Positions 47,229 through 59,420 of a DNA stretch of 64,000 bases are shown piece by piece; position 1 is the stretch's first letter, and every line of letters begins with the position of its first letter. The DNA lies in contig OZ038479.1 in the NCBI GenBank assembly GCA_964036315.1, forward strand, positions 56,351,246-56,415,245. The letters are read 5' to 3'. This DNA comes from Acanthosepion esculentum. Its lineage: Eukaryota; Mollusca; Cephalopoda; Sepiida; Sepiidae. Made by a program: the position numbers and the translations under genes. Below the pieces are notes generated by a model. That model worked only from the letters and a program-made list of their open reading frames with translations, did no database searches and was not told the DNA's origin.

Positions 47229-49210
47229 CAGGCACCTAATAATCATAGGTATCTATCTCATTTATGGTTTTTTAATGTTGATTTTTAATTTTCTTTATTT
47301 TCAATATTTTTAATTATTTAATATGACTCTTATAAACATATGAAAGTTTTGTATTAATTATGTAATCATTTACACATTTTATTTAATTTAAATAAAGTTC
47401 ACTAAAAATAGAAGTGTAATAATTAAAAAAAAAAATCCAATGATTTCATGAAAATTTGGTGACCCTTTGTTGAAAATATTCAAATGAAGATATGTCCAAA
47501 GCCTGAATCACTCTTTCTGTCTCTAAAATTGAAACTAAAAAAAGAAAATAATCAATAATTGCAGTATGTCTCTCACTGGAAAACAAATTAATTATATTAA
47601 AAAAAAATTAAATTAAAATATTCAGTAAAATAGGATGTAAAAAAAAAACTTTTGAAAATGTGACAATAATTATTAAAGTCAGTCTGAGAATTCAACACAT
47701 GTTTGCAATACAAAAACTAAAATCTTCTCTTAAGACACGTGAAATGTCACGTACGCTCATCCATATATTTGTGAAAAACGTTTTTATAGACTCAAAAACT
47801 GTAAAACTTTTTAAAAATACATAGGTGTCACCAATTGTAATAAGGTTTCAAATTTAAGATCTGCAAGGAGAGATTCACTTAATAACAGCATTTCCTAAAC
47901 TCTATGGAATGAAACTTAATTTCAAAATATTTAACAACTTTCACATTTCGTAGTTAAAATTAAGAAAGAAAAAAAAGAAAACAATTCTCGTAAAAATTCA
48001 TTCTTTTTTTTCTATCATCACTCATGACAATGTTAATTTTAGAATGATGAAATATCCTTTTTTTTATCATCACTGATGACAAGGTTATTTTTAGAATGAT
48101 GAATTATCATCATCATTCTAAATCATAACAGAAGTTCCCCCATAAGAACGGAGTACCTTAATAATAAAAATAATCATATTTTTCCATAAAAAGGTTCTGC
48201 CTGAAGTTTTAGCTCTAATTTCCGACTTTTTTTGTTGTTATTTCTTGATGCAAATTATTTTGCATTTTATATTTATATTTATCTTGTTTTTTGTTGCTAA
48301 GGTTGTTTATTTTTGCATAGCTGACAGGCCTGTTCTATAAAACAGGTAGACCAAGTGGATTGTATGCTGTCAGAGTCGAATGGTGAGCCCTTTGGTATTT
48401 GGTGTAGCAAAAAGTTCATTAATAAGGTGTATATCGGTAACACCTGAAGAAATGTCCATTTTGGCCTGGCATTCAAGAGTTTGGGAAATCAGCACTTGAT
48501 AGTAGTCGTGTCAATCTACTGTTTTTCTCGGCCTTAAGCAGGGCAGAAATACTATGAGCAGATGACCTCTTAACTGCTTCTTCACTAATCACACATCACT
48601 AGTTTCTCCACAGTAGTGTTAATCTGTTCTATCCCCTCCTCGTCTAGGCAAGATGTGTCAGTTTATATGTTTTGACCAGTCTCGGAGACTGACCTGAACA
48701 CTGGTTTTGGCTAACATCAAAAGTCTCATTGTGTCTATTTTTGATAGGCCCAAATTATTTAATTTCTGGTGTTCCTTTCTTTTCCATTTTTTTTTATAAT
48801 GGAAATTATGTGTGGAGCTTGCCGGGTTTTTGGTATCTTTCTGTCACAAATAAGTAGGTTCTGGTCCAGCAAATTTCCAGTGATTTTTGGCCAGGTTCAG
48901 TCATTTCTTCTTTTGATTTGAGGGTTGTCTTCTTGCTAGTTGAGAGAAGCATAAAAAGAGAAGTTCAGAGAGAGACAAAGGCATAAGGGTTTCAAAGGAA
49001 AGTGCAAATGCCTTATTTTATTATTTGACGTTTAATTCAGTTATCCACTGAAAATGAAACAGTATTGACCTGATTCTATGAGATTCTAGAAGGTTCTGAA
49101 GAAGACAATGTGGGAGTGCCACAACTGCAATAGCTCGTTTGTTCTGCCACCATGGTGAAGGCTGCCACACAAGAATCTCGAAATGAAGACAACTGATGAG
49201 TACCATCAAG
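47229..49210. other. AT-rich intergenic stretch
   Basis: No gene is recognised. A short tandem duplication at about 48008-48110 shares 'tatcatcact(c/g)atgacaa(t/g)gtta(a/t)ttttagaatgatga'. Confidence 0.45.
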
Positions 49211-49211
49211 T

Positions 49212-50110
49212 CATGGATATACAGTGCTTTCTAAGCATTTTAATGTTCCTAGATTGACAATTTGGAGCATTATCAAGAAATATGAGGCCCAGTGTGTTGA
49301 GAATGACTGAAGAACTAGCAGAAATTGTTTAATTTCTCAAAGAATGGAAACGAAAGAATTTAAAGCAGCCTTGAAGAGTCCTCATTTAACAGTAGGGTTG
49401 AGAATTTATTGAGAAAAACAGTCACTTGGTGCCTGCATTGAGCAGGACTTTGAGCTTTAACTTAAAGGTAAATGCCCTTATTGAAATAAAATTGAAACTT
49501 CAAGAGCCTGGAATGCTTCAATTTTTATCTAATGAAAAAAACTTTTATCAAAACTGAAAGGACAACTGAAGCCATGACAAATGGTTATGCAGGCACAATG
49601 GATGTTCCAAGGGTCATGTACACAAAGTTTCTAGCAACTGTGATGTTTCGGGGGGGAGTCTTAAGCAACAAGGGAATTGTCAGGATTCCCCATTCCTTTA
49701 CTCAGTACTTAAGGAAGCATTGGGGAGGGTTGTGAAGCCTTGGATAGAGAGTGTGAGCAAAGGAAGACTGTACACCTACCAACAGGTTTCTGCACCATCT
49801 TCTAAGGCCAAGATGACCCAAGAAAGAATGAGTTACAATCTATACAATCATGTTGATCCAATCATACGGTTTTCCTAGTTCACCAGACCTGAATCCATTG
49901 GACTATTAGATATGGGGTGTGGCTGAGAGGGGGATGTCACTGAATGCCCACTTAACACCATAAAAGGTGTGAAGTCCAGCATAAAATGCACAATAAACCA
50001 AAATATATAATGATTCAGACATGTCAACATTCCAGACCCTGTATTAAAGCAGTCATTTATGTTAAAGGTGGATTCATTAAGTAGATGCATCTAGAAGAGT
50101 TCCAGGATTA
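49212..50110 (+). pseudogene. Tc1/mariner-superfamily transposase relic
   Basis: Readable pieces in order: GYTVLSKHFNVPRLTIWSII (N-terminal helix-turn-helix, 49215-49280), LSNEKNFYQN (the Asp-Glu catalytic region, with Asn in place of the usual Asp), KFLATVMFRGGVLSNKG (49620-49675), VVKPWIESVSKGRLYTYQQ (49731-49790), PDLNPLDY (about 49883-49906), then ECPLNTIKGVKSSI and SFMLKVDS. This is the layout of IS630/Tc1/mariner transposases. Numerous stops and shifts are present. Terminal repeats were not found. Confidence 0.75.
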
Positions 50111-50189
50111 TTTGTGCTAATCTCTTCTCAAATAAACCTCTTTCATGACTTTTTACTACATACAAATATCCATAAAGGTCCCAGGCATT

Positions 50190-51900
50190 GACAAAAATGA
50201 ACTAAAAATGCAAAACCATTATGGCAGACAGGGACATATCTAGGCAAAGGAAGCTGGCCTAAAAATCCATTCTTCCAAAATTCTACTGTATCAAGATCCT
50301 CTTCACTAAATGAGTAAAAACAATATTCCTTCGTGTTTCATAAAATGCAATGTGATTCAGAACAGTGAATTTACTGTCCCAACATAGAGAATCCACTGGA
50401 AAAATGTACAGGGCACAGCCAAAATATCTCCAACATAATGGCAAGGCATTTGCTACCTAAAGACACCATTGATACTAATGTCTTATCATTATGTAGTAAG
50501 CATCATTATGAAATCAATGACTGGAATCACTTCTTGTTTCACAGTAACACTCAAATGAGACCAAAGTAATCTGAAGTGAAAATAAAGTAAATGAATAAAG
50601 TATAGAGTAACATATTGCTACTGGAGGATATGCTTTTATTTGAAAAAAATCCTGTTACATCTTTTAAAAGAATACAAAAAATGTTAACTCTAATAATGTC
50701 CTTTTGAATTGTGTAAGAATTATACATGATATAAAAAGTTAATGGTATTTTTTCTTAAAACTGCTAAAATATCTAAAATATTATTCTTATATAGATTAAT
50801 CTTTCCACGTATAAAAAAGTTTTCAACAAATACGCACATACATCACTGACAATTATGATATAATGAGGGACATGAAAATAAAAAGAAAATTTGTTTAGTT
50901 ACTAAATGATGATTAATTTACATTTACTTTTTGATACCTTTAGCTACTCATAATATAAATAATCTGAAACAACTTAAACATTTAACATAAAAACCCTACC
51001 CTCAAATTTAAAAAAAATTTAATATGAAGGGACATAAATCAAAATTTATCTTTGAATCTTATTTTTGATCTTCCTGAGAAAAAAATTCAAAGAGCTATAA
51101 AAAAAAATAGTATGTGCACTTAACATAAAAACCCTACCATCATAGGCTTATGGCTACATCACTTTTTCTCCATCCCAACTATGGGAAAATTTGTAAAACG
51201 TTTTTTAATTTACAAAACCATTATTCTAAGCAATAAAATTCTTATAATCTAAAAATATTTTCTGTCTTTAAATAGCCTGAAAAGGGTTGATAAGCCATAG
51301 AAAACTAATCAATCCTACCCTCACATTTTAAAATATTAAGATAAAGGACATAATTTAAAATCCTATCTTTTATTTCTGATCTTCCTAAGAATAAAAAAAG
51401 TGAAAAGCTATAAGCTGTTAAATGATTAAGATAAGCACAATGTCCACTCAAAAATAGCATTAAAATTTGCCCTGCATGATACTTCATGCAGATCTTTATT
51501 TTATAACAAGTTTTTCTTCAGCACACAAGATTGGAAAGAGTTTTAATTGCACTGTCAAAAAACTCTATTCATTTTCTACAAACAAATATCAGACATTTAT
51601 CATTTTGCTGTGGAAAAAATATACACTTCTTTTTATTAAAACAGGATATCAGCACTAAATTTTCTGTAGGTACACCTTCCACCCCACCACAAAAATAAAG
51701 GGATACTTGAGTTTGGAATACATTTCACAAAATAAAAAAATCATTTTTGTAGTTTAAATTATAGGTTTAATTCCAAATTAATAGGCAAACAATATATATG
51801 CAAGTCAAAACTAGGCAAAGCAACAGTAATAATGCAAAATGTTCACAAAGTAAGAATTGTATTCACATGCAAAAGAAATACATTTAAATGATTGTAATGT
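50190..51900 (-). repeat. 3' flank block of gene D, duplicated at 62640-64000
   Basis: Matches in the same order include 'atggcagacagggac' (50221, cf. 62676), 'aagtaatctgaagtgaaaa' (50567, cf. 62805), 'tttacatttactttttgatacctttagcta' (50917, cf. 63307) and 'tatatgcaagtcaaaactaggcaaa' near 51795 (cf. 63975). The repeat is therefore a large segmental duplication downstream (3') of minus-strand ZNF arrays. Confidence 0.75.
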
Positions 51901-52478
51901 TCTGACAAGAATGAACAAATCCCAGCATGCATTTGTGTGATGTCTCTATGAATGTTGGAGGGAATGTTTCCAACAGTCATTCCTATATCGATTCAGAATA
52001 AGGAAAAATACTTGGTGGATTTTAATCCAAATTTAAATTGATTTGAACTTTTTCTTTTCTACTTATCTGTAAAATCTATCAAATCATCTATACAGACAGA
52101 TCTGTTAACATCAAATCTCATAAAAATAAACTTTTCTCAGAATTTATTTATGAAAAAGTAGCAGATTTAAAATCTGTTCACTCTGAATTGAAACAAATAT
52201 AAATTACTTTTTGTGTAAAAAAAGAAAAAAAAGATGTATTCTCACACTTCTCACCAGGGTGTATTTACATGCATTGGATCATATATAATGACTGTGAAAA
52301 TGCAGACTGTAACACCTAACATGAATGTGGTTACTTTTTTATGAGTGCTTCCATGCAGTTCGGTTCAACAATGTTCATATCTTTGCAAATTTCACAAGAA
52401 CAGTGTTTCACTCTGGTAGAGATTTGAATATGATGCAGTATATTTGACTTTACTAAAAAATCTATATAGATATGTTTT
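51901..52478 (-). pseudogene. Decayed finger and 3' flank after gene D
   Basis: On the minus strand, after the stop at about 52479, a remnant TRVKHCSCEICKD (about 52415-52380) keeps one Cys pair of a finger. The remainder is AT-rich flank. Confidence 0.55.
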
Positions 52479-53637
52479 CTATCTTGTGTGTGTTCGCATA
52501 TGGCGCACCAAAGATGACTTTGCTGAAAATGTAGATCCACAAACTTCACAAGAATGTGGTTTTTCCCCAGTGTGTGTTTGCTTATGGCGTGCTAAAAATG
52601 TCTTCCTTGAAAATGCAGAGCCACAAACTTCACAAGAATGTGGTTTTTCTCCAGTGTGTGTTTGCATATGGTAAAACCAAGATGACTTTTGTGAAAATGA
52701 AGATCCACAAACTTCACAAGGATATGGTTTCTCTCCAGTGTGTATTCTCATATGGCCATTGAATGATTTCCTTGTTGAAAATGCAGATCCACAAAATTCA
52801 CAAGTATATGGCTTCTCTCCAGTGTGTGTTCGCATATGGTCCTTCAAAGTTGACTTCAGGGAAAATGCAGATTCACAAATTTCACAAGAATATGGTTACT
52901 CTCCTGTGTGTGTTCGCATATGACACTTCAAAAGCTTCTTATCTGAAAATGCAAGTCCACAAGTTTCACAAGAATGAGGTTTCTCTCCAGTGTGTGTCCG
53001 CATATGACGCTTCAAATGTGTTTTATCTGAAAATCCAAATCCACAAATCTCACATGAATGTGATTTCTCTCCAGTGTGTGTTCGCATATGACATGTCAAA
53101 TGTGATTTCTGTGAAAATGCAGATCTGCAAACTTCACAAGAATATGGTTTTTCTCCAGTGTGTGTTAGCATATGGCACATCAAAATAGATTCATATGAAA
53201 ATGCTGATCCACAAACTGCACATGAATGTGAATTCTCTCCAGTGTATGTTCCCATATTCTGCTTCAAATATGACTTCCATGAAAATTCATATCCACCAAA
53301 TTCACATGAATATTGTTTGTGGTGTACTTTTTCATATGCTACACTAAATCTAAATCCCGACAAGGGTTTGCAAAGTTAAGAAATACCTGCCTTCCTATTT
53401 TTACTCATATATAACATGAAGATTCTCCAGAAAATGACAAATGAAACCTTTCAAAGGACACGATTTCTTGCCAATCAATGTGATGCTTTTGAAAATATAA
53501 ATATACAAATATACATGAATATGGCTGCATATATTTCTCTGTTTCAGATGGAAAATCAAGAGTCTGGTTTTCTTTCATTTAAATTCCCAATAATAGCAGT
53601 TTTTATGAATATAATGATTTTCTGTTCAGTCAAACAT
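52479..53637 (-). pseudogene. ZNF gene D terminal exon: ten-finger array split by a stop
   Basis: The exon starts at 53637 after the acceptor (AG complement at 53638-53639). Its leader aligns with gene B ('ATGT(C)TTGACTGAACAGAAA'). The frame 53363-52898 and the frame 52847-52479 are in the same phase and are separated only by TAA at 52898-52896, in a linker TGE*PY where Lys is expected. Finger 1 is degenerate (Cys to Gly, His to Asn and Tyr). Four good fingers precede the stop (YSIC, QSHC, DTHR, DKLC at -1/2/3/6) and five follow (LSTD, TKSG, QSSY, RTFR, ASSR), then HTR and a stop. The first ATG in frame is at 53255, giving a four-finger product of about 119 residues if expressed. It may still be a shortened gene rather than a pseudogene. 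Confidence 0.8.
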
Positions 53638-53639
53638 CT

Positions 53640-56531
53640 GTAAGAAAAAATAGGACAAATTTTAACAGGCAATAAATAATATATAAAATCAGTTTGTATT
53701 TCAGCAAATACATTTAGCTATATATTAAGGCTAGTTCAGATCAGCATAGGGACACAATAATGCAGTATCCTGAAAAGCTCAATAGAAAACTAATAAGTTC
53801 ACCTTAAATAATTCTCTTTTGAGTTGAAATACAATATGCTAGTACAATAGTATTTTTCTGAAATATTTAAAAATGTTTAAAATATTATTTTCTAAAAATT
53901 CTTTTTTCCACTTTTAAACTCGGTTTTCACAAAAGAGAAGCAGATAACTGCAAAGTGATTATGATATAAATAATGTGAATAAAAATGAGAAAACATTAGG
54001 AATGAATCTTGAAATGAGACAAAAAGCAATAAATTTAAAGCATAAAGACCAAGTGAAGCTGCACTTTTCACAAGTTGTATAAATCAAACATTACAACTGC
54101 TTATCAACACAATGAAAAAACCTTTGTGCTGCCAATAAGAAAATTCTGATAAAGATGTTTTTGAAAGTGATATTATGAAAAGTTGTTTACCTTCAAATAT
54201 TGCAAAAATTGTTTAGATATTTCCATTTTAAATTCTACATGGGAAGATGCTTCATGTGATTCCCTCAGTGAATTCATTACTCATAAAATTCTAACCTCAT
54301 TGAGTTTGACACATTTGAACAATAGATTGAAATTCTGTTTGATTTTTATCAAATTAAATACATAAAGGATGATTCATATGATATTGGAAAGAAATCCACA
54401 AACTGAATATTTTCACAAAAGCTCATCGTCATCAACGTCTTCAAAAACTAAAATTTCTTGCTAAATCATGTCAAGTGTGACTATGCATATAGCTGTGCTG
54501 GATTTACGTTTTGTTTTGGCTGGCTGAAGTCTAGCAATTTCAACATTTATGATTGACTCCAGTCAAGATGCAAACTATTTTTCACCCAGTAATAGATCTT
54601 GACAGGAACTCATAAGTGACAGATGCCTATATCAAAATTTGGCACCATTTTTCAATGTGCACAGTTGAATATGCATGAAGAGTTCAAATTTTAACCAAGT
54701 CTGCTTTGTTCAATTTGCACTAATGCTCTTTGAAAAGGCATGAATCTGTCTTCTGTTAGTGCCTATGGCCTTAATATCTTGTATAATATCTTTGAAACTG
54801 TCATAGATATTCAGAATTGGAATTTGCCTAGAGCTGTTATCTAAATGTGGTACTATATTTCAATGCAGAAATTTGAATAGGCATGAAGAGTTCAAATTCT
54901 AACCAAGTCTACTTTGTTCACTTTGCACTAATGATATTGGAAAAGGCATGAAGCTGCCTCCTGCTAATCAAGTTAATTTGTATGTCTTTACTTGACATGT
55001 TCAAAGAATACTTGTTTTACAATTCTGCTCTTACTTACAAAACCTCATGCTGTAAATGCAATCAAATATATCAAACTAAACCTATCACAACCAAGAAACT
55101 TGACAAGGGCCTGACCATCAATAACATGGATTTTTTCAAATTCACAAAGAAATTAATGATCCTTAATTTAAATTTATTCTTTGATTTCTTTTTAGCTATG
55201 ACTGTCGTAAAACATAAGTGACACCTCAAAACATCATACACATCTTAACATGAAAACCATATCCTTATATTTTTATAAAAAAATGACCAAAGACTAAGGA
55301 TTTATGTGATTATTGAAAATATTAGCACTTATTCACCAACAGACATCATTCAGAATTTTATGTTTGTACCTCATTTTTGATCTTCCATAGAACAGAAGCA
55401 AAATTGTAAAATGAAAAATATAGATAAATTTATTTGATAAATGTTTCTACTCAAATTTCCCATTAAACTTGATACTTGATTTATTTTTCAAACCCATAGG
55501 TATATCAACAACAACCAATATCTGGAAGAATTATAAAATTGTTCTGTAAAAATACATGCCAATTTTTGAAAAACCCATATATGTAAGTGACTTTTTTTTA
55601 ACTGTGACAAATGTTTAATTAAAATTCGGTATCAATAACTATCCAAAAGAAATAATTTTCGATTTTTCTTGAATTGATTTGTAAAAATTTTAGACTGTTT
55701 TTATTGTGGAGTATTAAATTATATTTAAAATCTAACATTTCGTGGAAAATTTTTATTTTTTTAATTTTTATCGAACCAGAAAAAAACAAAAAAACGTCTT
55801 GAGTCCATGAAACCAACAAAAAAAAATTAATAATTTGTATTTCATAATCTTTCGAATTTGACAACAGGTTCTAAATTTTCAAAAAGTAATATGGAAATTT
55901 CAATTAAAAAAAGGTTAAAAAAAAAAAAGTATAGTGACTTTCACTTTAATCTGTGACTGAATTTAAAACTCAAAAGAAACAAATAAAAAAAACTTCAACA
56001 AAGCAAAATAAAAAATTCAACTAATTTCCTTTCGTTTTAGAAAACTTTAAAAATATATTTCTTCGAAGAATCTGATATGGTGAAATAAACCATAGCTAAA
56101 TTTGGTAAATTTTGGTTTTATATCCCGAGCGCTAAAAATCCCTTAAATTTTTCAAAAATTGTCATATTTCCGTGCAAATTTACTTTATTTTATTACGCCT
56201 GCGTAGGTAATACGCAGTGAATGTTTGAACATTATGGCAGTAATGGGGGACAAATGACCAAGAAGAAGTCCGATTTTTTTCTTGTCGATAACTCCAAAAC
56301 GGTAAGGTTTCTTCCTAATTTAATTGTTAGTTCGAGTTCAGCATATACACTTGCACGGAATTATAACAATTTTTGAAAGTTTTAAGGGATTTTTAGCGCT
56401 CGGGAAATAAAACAAAAATTTACCATTTATTTTTATCTTGCAAACACTAACCAAACAGAGAATAAAAACAAGCTTTTTAGTAATAATAATAAAAAAAAAA
56501 AAAAAAAAACTATCTCTATTCGTCCACTAAC
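53640..56531 (-). other. Putative intron of ZNF gene D
   Basis: On the minus strand it runs from the GTTAGT donor at 56531 to the TTTCTTACAG acceptor at 53638. The acceptor-proximal 130 bp match genes B and C ('gcattattgtgtccctatgctga', 'aaactgattttatatattat'). Two direct copies of the ZNF-flank repeat are at 54633-54757 and 54843-54970. A MITE-like element is at 56103-56426. Confidence 0.5.
56103..56426. mobile_element. MITE-like element with ~75-bp terminal inverted repeats
   Basis: TGGTAAATTTTGGTTTTATA and onwards through CCCGAGCGCTAAAAATCCC at the left is mirrored at the right by GGGATTTTTAGCGCTCGGG and AAAACAAAAATTTACCA. The arms extend about 75 bp with few mismatches, ending TTCCGTGCAA / TTGCACGGAA. 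There is no coding capacity. It lies about 100 bp inside the putative gene D intron. Confidence 0.75.
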
Positions 56532-57000
56532 CTTTCAGACGGGAAAATGCAGCGAGAAAAACAAAACTGGATGATTTGTTTTCATTGCTCAAATGATTTT
56601 GATCGGAATTCTCTGTCAACGACCTACCCAGCTAGTTTTGCTTTTTTTGGTATTGTTTGTTCAGTTCAGATAATTTAAAAATGTCTAAGTCAAAATAAAT
56701 GACATAAAGAAAAGAATTAAGAAATGGAAAAACACGATACAAATATGAAATTATCTCAGTGAAATCAGCCGACAAAATAAGCGGTGTTAGATAAGATTTG
56801 GTTCCTTGTTTTTTCTTGTTTACGGAGCAAAATTATGCAAACAAAAGTAGTTGCATGACGATTCTTTATGACCAGTGACATTTAATGCACTGTCCTTTTG
56901 ATAGACAGGCTACAGAACACGTGATTTGCATCGAGTACCAACAGTAGCTAATATGTAGTATTTCCCTACCTCTACGACGTCACGTGGTAGAGGGCTCGCA
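56532..57000 (-). promoter_or_regulatory. Putative promoter and 5'-UTR exon of ZNF gene D
   Basis: On the minus strand this block carries AAGGAACCAAATCTTATCTAA (56804-56784), TTCTTTATGTCATTT, and GCATTTTCCCGTCTGAAAG before GTTAGT, aligning with the gene B and C blocks. Its upstream part contains a TGACGTC (56982-56976) overlapping a CACGTG E-box (56986-56981). It lies 2.9 kb upstream of the gene D acceptor. Confidence 0.55.
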
Positions 57001-57277
57001 GAAATGACTAAAAGACGCGAACGTATATGTGATAAAAATGTCTATTTTTATAATTTTAAGGAAGATTAAAACTTATTTTCATAATGGTTTTAAATCCTAT
57101 TACTACTGCGAACATGCCAAATAAATAGTAAAAAGTTAAAAACTAAGACTGCCGATGCATAAACGGTCCCTTGATACAACTGTTACTTAATTCCTTCCTA
57201 CATGGCTGATAAAGGATTTTTTATTTGGTAAAAAAAAAAATCTGATGAGAGAAACAATCATTATTTTTATGGAGATG

Positions 57278-58690
57278 TTGGCCTTTGAAGGTCTATGAAA
57301 CCTGGAGTAGGAAGAGAATCAGCCAAGCAAAAGGGGAATGAATCAGTTTGATAAACCATGAAAGAGGCTCCTCATCAATAGTGATCATCACAGAATTAGA
57401 TTGGAATAAGCAGAGGAGCAACATAGATTTATTAAAATGAATGCAAGTATCATGAATCAGTTTGATGAACCATGAAAGAGGCTCCTTGTCAATAGTGACA
57501 ATTGCAAAGTTAAAGTGGAATAAGCCGATGAACAAGAAAAGGAGTTTTCATCCATAGAGTGCATTGCGGCTTTCGTGTTGAATAAGCAGAGGGCCAAACA
57601 ACCAAGTGGGATCCTTGAGGTGGTGTAATGGTTAGCAAGCTTGTCTTGCTAGAACAATTACAACTGAGTAGTGAGTTCGATTCTCACTGGGTACCTCATA
57701 CTTTCAGCCATGTGCCACATCTGAGCTATGCTTGGAAAATTACTACACATACAACCAAGTTGCTAAGATTGATTGCTACCCACTACAAATCATAGAAGAT
57801 TTCTTAGGAGGAGTTACAGCCTTCACATAACCTGTCTACTGATGGTTCAAGGAGAACATTTCTGGAATTACGTTGTCATCAACAGTGTGATGGAAATATT
57901 TAAACTTAAGTTTCGTTTAAAGGATTTTTTATTTGTTAAAAATCCTTACGAAAAAATAGTTTACACAAATGTTTGAGGTAACATTTAATTTAATAGCACA
58001 CACAACAAAGACAAACGACAAAAGCCAAGTTTAAAAAAAAAAACAGATGATAAATTTATTAACACAAAAATGAAAGAATTATACAAATTAAGTGTGCCAA
58101 ATGATGGCCAATAACATGTATGTAAAAATAATCAATGCAAATGAAATATACCTCTTTTACAATAAAAATTACAATATTGCATAAGGTCCTCAGAAAAGGT
58201 AAACAACATAAAAATAAATGAAGAAATTTGAAAAAATACTTCTCTCTGAATAGTTTTCAAAGAATAGGTACAATTTTCAAAGCAAAGTTTGTAGTAACAG
58301 TGAAGAACAATCACATCAGCCAAAGAATTTTCTTTGATGTGGGAGTGACATTGATACTCCTTTCAATTCTCGTCTGGTGGTTGTCAGATTTCTTCTGTGT
58401 TGTTTTTCTTCCTAGTTGACCTGGGTTCATGCAGCAATTGTTGTTAGTCGGCTCCTTGAATTCAATCCAAGGCTCCCTTTTAACAGAATTTTGAGGGAAA
58501 CCTTTTGATTGGTTTCAGATGAAAACAAATGCAGCTATTTTCCCCACAAATCAAAATGTACCAAAAACATTTTTGAAATTCAAAAATTTAAGCAAGAACC
58601 CAATGTAGTGTCTGCTTTCTCTCAGAAAAGCAGACGATACATAATCAAGCAACTTAAATTTCTTATATTTTCCTCTGCAGACAAAGATGC
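57278..58690. repeat. Left arm of a large inverted repeat
   Basis: It is the reverse complement of 60340-62322, allowing insertions. In order from the outside it holds a 114-bp repeat region (about two units), a tRNA-derived SINE (57608 onward), 'tcataacctgtctactgatggttcaagg', AT-rich sequence and 'tttgaaattcaaaaatttaagcaagaac'. Confidence 0.8.
57608..57785 (+). mobile_element. tRNA-derived SINE (left arm)
   Basis: TGGTGTAATGGTTAGCA (box A, 57621 onward) and GAGTTCGATTCTC (box B, 57673-57685) are correctly spaced for a tRNA. The acceptor stem does not pair well and the sequence continues into SINE body, so it is not a tRNA gene. The same SINE is on the minus strand in the right arm. Confidence 0.75.
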
Positions 58691-58820
58691 AAGAAACCAA
58701 CATTTCACATATAAATTTTATATTGAATGACAGACCTTTCTTATGCAAGCAAAATTCTAACAAAACTTTTGAACAATTCAGAATGAATATATTGTTTACA
58801 ATTTTCTATTTATTTTTTTC

Positions 58821-59420
58821 TCAGTAGATGTAGATAGGATTGTCTATTGCCCGGTTCACACTCCTCTTCAGTCTTTTGAACAGAAGTAGAGGGTTATCCC
58901 TTCTTTCATGTTTAGGATTGAGTTTCTGGTTCCTTCTAAAGTCGTTTTCATTCTCTTTCACTCCCAGTAGTCCCTTCCATCTTCGTGGTATTATTACCTT
59001 GCTTAGGGTGAATTGCTTAAAACAAAAAAACAAACAATTAGTATAGCACTTTTAAAATCAAAATTATGGTCAGACACATTACAATGAGCAACTAATGCAT
59101 TTAGTGTGTTATTTTGTAAAAGATCCCTTTTGTGTTCATATAAACTTTTATCTAAATTCCTTGATGTTTCTCCTCTGTATTGCTTGTGACAATTATTATA
59201 GGTAATAGAGTAAATTCCTCCTTCAATTTTTATTTTTATTTGTTTTAATTAAGTCTTTTATAGATTTAGAAGTAGTTGCAACAAATTTTATGTTAAGAAT
59301 AGATACATTCTTTATCAATTTCAGTTCTACTTTGGTTCTGATACTAAAATTTCCTAGACAGTCACTTGCTGACACAAGACAAACAAAATTTTTAATGTCC
59401 TACAAAGGATTTAAAAAGAT
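58821..59420 (-). pseudogene. Penelope-like element fragment of a different family
   Basis: On the minus strand: KNVSILNIKFVATTSKSIKD (linker), then GIYSITYNNCHKQYRGETSR (GIY and YIG strands), NLDKSLYEHKRDLL (His present, usual Arg position is Ser) and HNFDFKSA. A continuing frame with RRNQKLNPKHERRDN follows. This is a PLE GIY-YIG region, clearly different from the two copies at 21.5-23.3 and 37-38.6 kb. It lies in the spacer of the large inverted repeat. Confidence 0.65.

Noticed and set aside
57608..57690. tRNA gene
   Set aside because: Boxes A and B are good, but the acceptor stem does not pair and the sequence runs on into SINE body present twice.
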